Assembly: GCA_977006965.1 (NCBI GenBank)
Contig: OZ345353.1
Span: forward strand, 434,001 to 498,000
Source of the DNA: Phymatolithon calcareum
Taxonomy: Eukaryota > Rhodophyta > Florideophyceae > Hapalidiales
Direction of reading: 5' to 3'
Length of the DNA stretch: 64,000 nucleotides
The notes under the pieces were generated by a model. It made no database searches. It was not told where the DNA came from and worked only from the letters and a program-made list of their open reading frames with translations. Every line of letters begins with the position of its first letter. The stretch's first letter is position 1. Below, piece after piece: positions 10,541-19,844 of this stretch. The translations under genes were made by a program, and so were the position numbers.

Positions 10541-11559
10541 TACAGGTACAGTCTCTCCTCTACGTGCTGTCCTCAACGTGCTTCCTTGATCAAAAGACTT
10601 AGACTACATGAACAATCGCACATGAAGACATATGCAAAAGATGATAAAGACTCGGTTGCGAAAATCCAAAATGGGAGAAGCGCTCACAGCTTGAATAAAT
10701 CAATTACTGAAAAACCTCACAGGGCCTGAGGAGAGACGAATAGTACGGTCAAAGTAGAACCTGGAGATTCCTTGCGCCCCATACAAGGTGCATCATGCGA
10801 CATGGCAGTGCGATTCCAAGTTAAGTTAGGTTGTATGAGTCCAATCCGAAAACAATGCGCCCGGTGATGACATCCATTTGGGGCTTGGTGGTCTATCCCT
10901 TGCATGCGGGACTGAAGGCCAAGAACTACATTCCATCTTTAAGAGTGACCTGGTCTCCCAGGGACTCGAAGGAATGACCATGTCCTCTCGGCGATCGTTG
11001 CGGACGGCCGACTATCATTGGTGACCTACTTTCCTTTGATACAATAGCATGTATCTGACCCTGGGCTTCGGAGACGTCCAGAGTTGGACTGGTCGCCACC
11101 GACGAGTGCCAAAGACCACAGAGTGAGAAAGACAAGATGGACATTACACAGTCTCTTGGGTATCGAACATCGTCGCTGATCGGCCCCTGGTTGAATACAT
11201 CACACACCACACTCAGACGCCAACTTGGCGCAGAAAATTTGTTCTCCTCTTGAGAATATAGCTCTGCGGATAACCCGATGACACCTTGGTGGGTTGCTCC
11301 TTTAGTGAACAGGAGCAAAGGAAAGCATGCGCTAAAATCTGATTGAAAATTTTAGTTATGCTGTTCGACCAGCCAGCCAATGTGTCAGAACTCGTTGGTT
11401 TCTCTGTTACTGTACTTGCAGGAGTTCAAATAGCATTCTCACTTTGATTCCTTCAGCATTATTGTGCGATGTCCGCAGGACACTTCGCGATGATCTAGTC
11501 TGCTCACCATTGTCCCCGATCTCCGAAGCTGTACCTCGTAGTGACAACATCTGCAGTTA

Positions 11560-12609
11560 TCATTCGTCTTCCACTGCTACTGCATTTTTCTCGACCGAGC
11601 AGTCCCCCCAGATCTTCATCTGAAGGACCGAAAAGTCCTGCACAACGGGTGCAGACATCTGGATGACGAGGAAGTTCACCACAGCTATTTCGTAAAATAA
11701 AATACAAACAAGAAACCTGGTGCCGCGGGACATCTGCAGTAGCCTGCTTGCGCACTTGTGCTCCGAGCTACTGCTCGGCACAATCTTTTCAACGTCCTCG
11801 TCTCCAGGCATTGTGTCTATCGATTGATGCGCATTCGAAGTTGCGGTACGGGTGGGTGCAAGTGGAGACGTCCCAGTGATAAAGTCCAAAAAGGATTCTA
11901 ATGACAGCGGTTGATGTCCAAACACAACGAAGGAGAATACAAAAAGAAGTACGTAAATCCCAGCCATATTAGCCCAGAGCACCCAGACGGAATTTAGAAA
12001 CGGACGCATGAGACTCCATAGAGGGAATAGGTGAGCTGTGGGCACCGTTGGGCCGAAAATGGCGAGCTCTTCCTTGACAAAGGATATAGATTGGGAAGTT
12101 GTGTCGCGAAGACGATCAGAATTTTCGCGTAGAAGGCCTGTGAACGCGAACTTGTATTGAGAATATCTTCTACTCTGCTCGGAGATAAAGTTGATATCAG
12201 GGTTAAACAGACACTGATTGCCACCCCAGACACATCAAGCGTCCCGCGCGGCTGTTTTCTGCATAATGTTGAACGCGGTGCCGCTCAGAAACTTGTACTT
12301 GGATCTCGGTGCGCTGCATGGAAAAACCTCTGTATGACGGTCGTCAGTCATGTACGGACTTTCCTGCAAGAATAAAAAGCATACATTGTCTTTGCAAGCA
12401 GAATACTCTTCGAGATGTTTAAGGAATCGGGGTAGGCAACCGTTCGAGCGACTGTCGGTAAGCGGGGGACCCGAGGTGACGGTGTGAGATTGCGTTGACT
12501 GGTTTGCCGGCGACGCAGGCCCGAGGGGAGGCGAAAGCGGCACAGCACAGACCGACATACGGTAGAAGAGAAGAGTACCCAATACGACGGCGGCGCTAGT
12601 CGAGGGCAT
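11560..12609 (-). CDS. Unidentified secretory-pathway membrane protein with one in-frame TGA
   Basis: The frame runs from the ATG at 12607-12609 to 11560 with a single internal TGA (12235-12237). Before the stop are a signal peptide (SAAVVLGTLLFYRMSVCA) and a Cys-containing ectodomain (CLPRFLKHLEEYSACKDNVC). After it the frame stays open for about 225 codons: another Cys pair (CVWGGNQC), a segment with RYSQYKFAFTGLLRENSDRL, then two hydrophobic spans (about MAGIYVLLFVFSFVVFG and FLVCILFYEIAVVNFLV) and an acidic tail. The match of protein-like character on both sides argues for one gene. The TGA could be a nonsense mutation, a sequencing error, or recoding as selenocysteine; I cannot test for a SECIS. 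I do not recognise the family. The upstream frame extends to 12699, but the signal peptide favours 12609. Confidence 0.45.
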
Positions 12610-15600
12610 GGCTATATTCTTGACCGGATAGACTCCTATTGCATGCCATTGAGCAGCTGTTCGATCAGCCTTCGGTTGATCTCCTGAGCAGAACGGCACG
12701 CAGCTGGTGCGATCAGCTTACCTTTGTTGGTCGTAAAGTCGCGTGCCTCGAAGGGAAAATTACAGTTTCATACTGACGTGATGAGTGGCTCTCCCATGCG
12801 AGTTGGGAGCGGAAGACAGCCCCGTTGTCTGGGGTAGACACACTCTACCAGTAGAATATCCGTTTGGCCGCCATCCCGCAGTGGCTGGTCAAGTTCTTCT
12901 CCAGGGCTCGCGGACGGCACTTTTCCTCGCAGTACGACAGATGGCAGTTCTGACTCTTTAGGTTCGGTTCCGTTGATGTGGCCTACCCACCATCAGTACT
13001 GTGATGTTTCGGACATGCGGAAATGTCTGGACCGACAGCAAAGAAGAAGTCCAAATGAGGGTAAAGGAAGCTCAGGTCTTCCTGGTGTCACATTGTGCCC
13101 AATTCGCCCATTGCCCACATATGGAGAAAAAAGGCGTCGCTCCGAGATGCCAGCACGGGAATGCGTCGCGTGATTCAGCGAGACCATCCTCCATCAACCA
13201 TCCAATGATATCCAATGTTCCAGAACCACATGAGAAGGGCTGCGGCAGTTGTCGCAACTTTGAGGTCAGAGATAGCCATTCTCGAGAAGACGAGAAACAA
13301 GGGATTTATATTGCCTCGTGTGTTGCCAATGCGATAGTCTACGCGTACAGAGCCTTTTGGTCGATGTCGCTTCACTTGCAAGACGATAGCTGTGGAACGA
13401 GACGAGCGTAGCGGCTTGATGGGGGTAAACGGAATGCTCTAGATCAAAGTAAGCATGGTGAAGGATGAATTCCTCTTAACGGTGAGCTTCCTCTAGCTTA
13501 TATAGAGGCACATACGGGCTTGTAAGCGTTTTGCCGCTTCATAAATGCAAAGCCCCATTCGTTTTGCTCCGTAGACCGGGAATTAACGGCTTCAGCGTCG
13601 GTCGCTTTCCGAGAAGATTTTCTACGGATGCAAGAGGAGACTGGAGCAGGGGTTTCAAAAGCAGGGGGCGCAGGATCGTGACCGGAGGCCGTACAGCGGC
13701 GTGGTCGGAGGTAGTCGACGTGTCAGGGGAGTGCGATACAGGATGTTTGACGGTCGTATCAAGTAGTGTCGACTCGGCAGGCGCCGGTGGTGACAAGGAA
13801 ACGCGGTCTTGGGAGACGATCTCGATGAGGTCCTCGCGGTCTATGGTGACCAGACGTTAAGAGCTTTGAAAAATATACATGTAAGCATGATAGATCAGAA
13901 AGAGACATCAGCGACCTCTTAGTCCTCCTTATCTTCAACAAACGCCTGTAGCGGCGGGGGCGAATGCTGTTGTGACGAACCGAGCGGGTAAACTCTTCTA
14001 AAAATCAAACAGCTCGGGGAAATAGATAGATGGCGTTTTTCCAGCGTGGAAACGCATACCCGAGTACAACGATCTGTTGGCGAACGCACGGCATACCATT
14101 CAAAAGGGCTTCGCCGTTCATGCACTTCTGAGTATCTAGAAGAGGTTGATGACGAATCTTGGTAATCATTCATGATACTTCAACTTCAGGATAGCACGTT
14201 TCGAGCTAGTTCCTTTCACAAAAGCTGACAAGTAAGACAGGGTGACCTAAAAAACGGCGTACAGTAATAGCCTCTTTTGTCAATAAACGGAATACAGAGT
14301 CGTAAAAACGTCAGCGTTGGAGTTTGATGAACGCTGCGGAGGTTTGTGCCGATACTATGATATCTCGAGGTGCTCTGAGCAGAGCAATGGAGAGCGAAGA
14401 AAAGCTCTCTTAAGGAAGTTGCGAATGCGGTGCAAGCAGCCCGCTTCACTGAGTTCGAAAAGTTGTACGGTACGCGTGGAATCCAAGTGGTGCGGTGTGC
14501 GATTCACAGTTTGCTCTGTGCTTAGCACGTATTCCAGGTCGGGCCGATTATCGCCAATACGATCTGCTTATGTAGAGCGTGTGCGATTGATTTCCGCCTC
14601 CAGTGTGGTACTCTTCGAATTAACAACTTCGGAATACTAGAAATTAGCTGACCGGCTTATAACGAAGGCCCATGAGATATCATACATTCAGGTACAGTAG
14701 TTTGAACCTAGAGACGGAACTTTCTGCAGGCCCAATTTTCAAAACTACAAATGTCCCGGTACAAAATTATTTCAAGACCTGGACAGAACAGCTAGGACTC
14801 CCTGGCCCGTTTTTGGCATGTTTGCACGAACTTGGTCCGTCACAGAAGCCGGACCAGAGACCGAAATGGAGTGTTGTACCTGCGACAGAGCGATTCGTTT
14901 ACACCACGACCGATTTTCCTTCCGGTTTTTTCTTCATTACGGAGACTCCAAGTCCCACAAGAGCTGGGTGGTACCATGACTCTATTCCAAAAGCAACCTA
15001 GTTTTTTGCGAGACCGGAAGACCCAATAGATGTTCAGCTCTCTGGTTTTATCTTACAGTATTATCATGCATAACCTATAACTCTACCGCGGTACATGAAA
15101 TTCTTTTATGCGAAACAGGGAGATGTGTTTTTGCCAGAACGTAGACAATCCCTCATTTTGGGCGTCAAAATGACGGCAGAACGGAACGGTGTCAAATTGA
15201 GTGGCGTCTTTGGAGCTTAGGCAATTGTTTCGAATCAAAAAGTTGGTTTTGAGCGGAACTATGAGCTACATGTCCCACACGTATCTTGCATAGGCAAACT
15301 GAAAACGGTCTCCACATGGCACTGTAGTAGAGCAGTATGATGCAGGATACAGGGATGGCAGAAAAGAAGCCGCTGCTTGCAAGGTGAAGGCCTCGGATCT
15401 GGTTGCTTGGACGTCTATGTCGATGCAGACGTTATTCATGACGAACTTTTCATATGTACTTATGCATGTAACAGTGGAAGCTAGCCCACGGCTTTCGTTA
15501 GATCAAGTGCACAAATATCAGTAAGGGCTCTCAGCACTTCGAATTTTGTCCCCTTCCGGTGACTCATTGTGGTACAAGCACAATAGCGGCGATGACTGCT

Positions 15601-17182
15601 GCGGAAGTGAACCTAAAACCTCTAGTGTTACTAGGAACTGTGTGCTTAGATTTGGAAACACAATGAGGGTGGATTTCATCTAGTCCTAAGAGCAACTGTG
15701 GTGGCAAAAAGAAGGCTTCATGGATCTGTGAAATCCTCGACATCTAAACTGCGTGCACGGCTTGTCTCTTCCTGTACACTCTATGTACAAGAAAGAATGC
15801 TCCGAAACAAGAATAGCATGTGCAATCAAAGAATTTACAATTGAAACGCAACATTATCGATGTTGGATGCGATGCGGCACAATCGACTCCATATGGATAG
15901 AGACAGACTCGCTGAGAGCTCACTTGGACAGCGAGAGTTGCAGGGCTAGGGCGGAGGATGAATTTGGAAAGAGCAAAAGCTATGGTCACAGGAAATTTAC
16001 AATTTCACATGCGCAATCATGTTGTAATTTGTATCCCGCAAGTAATAGTCTTCAGTAGGCTTTGGCCAGGCTATTGAAGTATTACCGTACATTGCTAAGG
16101 GCACTGTTTACGGCGACGTCCAAGAGACCTGGCAGTCACCTCTCAGAGGTTGTCAAGGCCTTGCTTTGACGGCAAGCGCTCGGTTATCTCTATGGACAAG
16201 AGTTCGTTGAGATAAATCTGTCGAAGGTAACACTTCTTCGAAGAAGAGTCGTGTCTTACGACAATGATGTATTTGGGCGGGAGAGATTGGCAAACATCTA
16301 TGTTGACCGACTCCCGTAACGGGAGTCCCGTCCCACCCAGTACAGGTGATTCATCTGTTACCCAAATGCGGCTAGCAGCGATTCGAGGGCCTTAGTTTCC
16401 TCCATTTTATCGTATTGCTAGCGAGTTTGACAGCGGCTTGTACGTCCCGGCCAGGTACGTCACCAAAGATTGATTCTGCTGTGTGATGCTTGAGAGATGG
16501 CCGCAGTTCTGTGTCGCAACGTGAAGTTTGGTTGAGAAACTTAATGCTTTCTGAATGCCTTCTCTGCCTCATGTACGCTTCTTCCGGGAAGGGTCCGTTC
16601 GCAGCAACCGAAGGGGTTCTACGCCGTGCGCGGGCGATGTTTATTGCTGTATTAAAAATGAAAAATAAGGTTGAACGAAGAGAGCTCCAAACAAATTGTT
16701 ATCGCATGAGGGAGCTAGCAAAGCATATGTGGACGGCAATCGCGACCTCTCAGGGATTTCTATAGTGAGGACCTAGACAGTGCGTTAACGCCTAACTGTA
16801 CTCTATGGTTATTTTTCCAATGGAATCATGGGGCGATATCAATATTGAATCCATGTGAGTCTTTCCTCACCTTCTTCTACCCTCTGTCGTCGGGGAGAGA
16901 AAGAATGGTCTTAAGCTGACAACTGCAGTACTTTTTCTGTGGATTGGCCTAACGTATTGGTGGATGTCGATATCAGATATAACAGGTGGATTCTGGTAAG
17001 ATATTCGTCCCGGGGAGCAGGCTATTCTGTGGGAGTGCAGTCGTTTAAAGAGCTACATTTTCACTCTTCTTTTCGTCTGACCTGAAGTTTTTTCTCCCGG
17101 GAACAAGAACAGATGGTATTTGAGCTTGCCGTCAAGGGCTAGAACAACTATATAAGGTTGAGTACAGTTGGAGGATACTGAG
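12610..17182. other. Long region without a recognised gene
   Basis: About 4.6 kb with many small ORFs on both strands (for example 13001-13411 +, 13539-13796 -, 13919-14173 -, 14317-14640 +, 15753-16058 +, 16490-16765 +), none matching a family I know. The Pro-rich frame at 13539-13796 (-) and the one at 13919-14173 (-) might be exons of one small gene, but no splice pair in phase was found. A hairpin gactcccgt-a-acgggagtc lies at 16309-16327. Confidence 0.4.
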
Positions 17183-17190
17183 GAGCAATG

Positions 17191-17928
17191 CAAAGCATTG
17201 GAAAAAATAATTGCTATTGTAATTATTTAAATTATTGTTCCAATAATTTATTCCTGAGTCGCGCATATTTATTGTATTTATTGAGATCTTCGTGGTTACG
17301 ACAATTATTTTATTTATTTGAAAGCATTATTTACTCGAGAACGCTCGACTAAGTCTACGTTTCTGGGGGAGAATGACAGCATTTTGGCCCGACGATTATA
17401 TTGTTTATTTGGGCCCGATGGTATTCTTGAACAGTAAAGTGACATGTTTGTCATCGATAGCACATGACGTGTCGGCTGCGGACTCCTCATTTAGGATTAT
17501 GAAAACCATGGCAATCAACACAGTACAACGGGAACTGCGTACCAGGCGAGCACCGTTTGGTAGCACCCAAGATGCCGCGAGTTTTCGGTAAGCATGTTCG
17601 CGATGAGTTTTTCACGTCGAATATGTGCGAGAGGTTTTTCTCTATCGCTGGTTACGCGTTGGATGACAGAAGAAGAAGCGTTATTCCTGCAAATTTCGAG
17701 AAGCAGATGTTCCTTCATGCTAACTCGGATGTGTGGGGAATCGAAGACGTCAATGCTATCGTGAGAGAAAGCAGCTAGATGGATCCAATAATTGGGAATA
17801 ACCAGTTATTTATTCCTCACTGAACTTAAATACAATAATTTATTCCTTCTGCGCTCAGCAGTCTTGATATTTATTCTCGACACTGCGCGAGAAAAGAATA
17901 AAAATAAATAAATAATTCCAATGCTCTG
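17191..17928 (+). mobile_element. Truncated hAT-family DNA transposon, 738 bp
   Basis: The ends caaagcattggaa (17191-17203) and, on the other strand, cagagcattggaa (17916-17928) match at 12 of 13 bases. They are flanked by an exact 8-bp direct repeat gagcaatg (17183-17190 and 17929-17936), the hAT target-duplication length. Subterminal DNA on both sides is rich in aataattta motifs. Inside is a remnant of the transposase C-terminal dimerization domain (17557-17778). The rest of the transposase is missing, so it could move only if helped in trans. Confidence 0.8.
17557..17778 (+). pseudogene. hAT transposase C-terminal dimerization fragment
   Basis: The 73-residue frame contains CERFFSIAGYALDDRRRSVI followed by FEKQMFLHANSDVW. 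This is the hAT C-terminal dimerization pattern (SERxFSxAG, then RR, then FLxxNxxxW). The ribonuclease-H-like catalytic part is absent. It sits within the element defined by the terminal repeats, near its right end, as expected for a sense-oriented transposase. Confidence 0.75.
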
Positions 17929-17936
17929 GAGCAATG

Positions 17937-18820
17937 TAGTATATACGAAAAGGAAGTGCCGAGCTTTACCGAAACAAATGTCAGAGAGGACACGGGTGAC
18001 TCATGATTGAGAATGGAATTTGAGAGGCATACTGAAACGAAGCTAAACCCCCTTCCTGCATCGATCGAAAAAAGTTTGCACTGATTCCACAACTTCCGTT
18101 CCTGATCTTGGCTCAGTGTCATAGAATCCCGAACGTAGCTATCAGAATTCATTCTGCGCAGGGAATTGTTCATGAACGCATGACGCAGTAATTTTAATCA
18201 ATCAAGGTGAGTCAACCTTTTAAAAGGTTGACTCACCTTGCTGTACAAAATTCAAAGGAACGTAAGACGTTCTTTTCTGCACCACAATTACTACAACTTT
18301 GAGAAAATTTCCGCAAGTAATGGATGATGAACAGCAGCAACATCTCTTCATCACATTAAAATGTGGATGAAGATTATTCGGGAAAAGAGATTGGCATTAA
18401 ACTAGTTCTTTGCTTGCGGCGTGTTTGCGCACGCATCCAATAACAAGTGAAATGTTTATCGGAAGCGGGGTGGACAAATGAATGCAGGCAGTTTCCGAGT
18501 ACATCCTGGTCTTCTTGCCTCTTACGTTTATTCGTTCTTCCCGGTTCCCGTATGATAAACATGTCCGCAAAATCCTGTTCTTGAAATTATCATGCACAGT
18601 ATCAATATTTTGATCATACTCAATGAAGCTTGCTGGTGCTCGTGCACTCTAAAATAACGCACTGCACTGTATCTATCATACAGAATAGATTCCGGTACCA
18701 GAATGCTCTCTTTGCACGCTCCTCGACGAATAGCGCCTACACACTCCGGAACGCCAGCGATTCCGCACAGGCTGCCCCCTAACTTGCGGGCGTACAATGT
18801 CCAAGTAACTGCCACGAGCG
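17937..18820. other. Intergenic region upstream of the BUB2-like gene
   Basis: No recognised coding sequence. It contains the 38-bp palindrome at 18203-18240. Confidence 0.4.
18203..18240. repeat. Perfect 38-bp palindrome without spacer
   Basis: caaggtgagtcaacctttt (18203-18221) is followed directly by its exact reverse complement (18222-18240). It would extrude as a 19-bp hairpin. It includes the AP-1-like words tgagtca and tgactca, which may be chance. Confidence 0.9.
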
Positions 18821-19735
18821 ATGTGTGCAAAAACGGAATCGCTCAACGAGCGATACTACGCGTTGCTGCGCGGCGGACCCGATTGCGTGCAGGATCTTCG
18901 CCGCCTCGTTCTGTTGGAAGGACTTCCTCCAGATGCGAATGACTTAGGTGGTTCATTTTTTGGTCGGTGCTCACTCCGAGGATTGATTTGGAAAGCGCTA
19001 TTGGGTCTTGGTAGGGTGGATGAGAATGAATATCCAGATTTGGTAGCACAAGGTCCGTCGGCAGACGATTCGCGTGTGCGTGAGGACGCGCGACGCACAT
19101 TTTCGAAAAACGATGACTTTGTCGCGCGTGTGCCGAAAGATAAACTCATCCGCCTATTGAACGCATACGTCCGGGCGTGCGGCAATTCACGCGGGATCTA
19201 TGCGCAAAGCATGAGCTTGCTCGCAGCGCCTTTCCTATACGTCATGCCTGAACCCGACGCCTTCCACTGTTTTCGGGTCTTGTTGCAACAGAAGGTTCCC
19301 TTGTATGTCAAGCAATATGCTGGGGCGCGACGGGGATGCACGTTGCTGGATCAATGCCTTGCTGCCACGGACCCGAAATTGCACGCGCTTTTTGCGGAGC
19401 ATGGGTTGAACTCAGAAGTTTATGCTTTTCCTTCCATATCTTCTCTCGGCGCTTGCGTTCCTCCAATGTCGGACACTGTGCGTTTATGGGATATACAACT
19501 AGCCTTTGGTGTACATATGCACATTTTGTTTACACTTACTCGACTTCTTCTTGCCAGCAACTCCATTCTATCAACTGCGAAAAAAACGTCAGCAGCTCCG
19601 TTGAGTACGAGGGAGCTTGAACAAGGACTTGGTGTCGACGCCGAGACAGTTCTAGCCAAAGCAATACCTCTTTCGGCAGAGTTGGATCGCGACCTGTATG
19701 ACCAATTGGTCGACCACGCATGTAAAACACCATAA
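18821..19735 (+). CDS. BUB2: TBC-domain GTPase-activating protein, BUB2/BYR4-pathway type
   Basis: Small TBC proteins of the Bub2/Cdc16 type act as GAP for a Spg1/Tem1-like GTPase controlling mitotic exit or septation; TBC proteins generally inactivate Rab GTPases. The 304-residue length fits Bub2. The TBC core begins near residue 48 with LRGLIWKALLGLG. The IxxDxxR arginine-finger region is VREDARRTF (about 88-96). The YxQG glutamine-finger motif appears as IYAQSMSLLAAPFLY (about 127-140). EVYAFPSISSL and WDIQLAFGVHMHILF follow, matching the late TBC motifs. The ATG at 18821 is the natural start. It is intronless and converges with WDR75. Identification at TBC level is strong; BUB2 rather than another short TBC protein is a family-level judgement. 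Confidence 0.85.
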   Translation: MCAKTESLNERYYALLRGGPDCVQDLRRLVLLEGLPPDANDLGGSFFGRCSLRGLIWKALLGLGRVDENEYPDLVAQGPSADDSRVREDARRTFSKNDDFVARVPKDKLIRLLNAYVRACGNSRGIYAQSMSLLAAPFLYVMPEPDAFHCFRVLLQQKVPLYVKQYAGARRGCTLLDQCLAATDPKLHALFAEHGLNSEVYAFPSISSLGACVPPMSDTVRLWDIQLAFGVHMHILFTLTRLLLASNSILSTAKKTSAAPLSTRELEQGLGVDAETVLAKAIPLSAELDRDLYDQLVDHACKTP

Positions 19736-19844
19736 CCAGCTCCACGTCCACAAACTAAAAAGAAAGGACGTACTACTCTAGGGGAGTGCACGAAATATAA
19801 AGAGATTAAGATTCTGTTTGATCACTACCTACGACATCGCTTTG

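Larger units (their letters stand above)
9798..11559. other. Intergenic region with repeats, no recognised gene
   Basis: Short ORFs only; the one at 10926-11318 (-, 130 residues) has no family I recognise. The region includes the palindrome at 10240-10279 and the atggac repeat at 10497-10540. Confidence 0.4.

Noticed and set aside
10317-10602. Met-Asp/His-Gly repeat proteins
   Set aside because: All frames are explained by the atggac minisatellite.
13539-14173. Two minus-strand frames as exons of one Pro-rich protein
   Set aside because: The only plausible donor (GTATGC near 14055) and acceptor (CATAG near 13841) do not keep phase.
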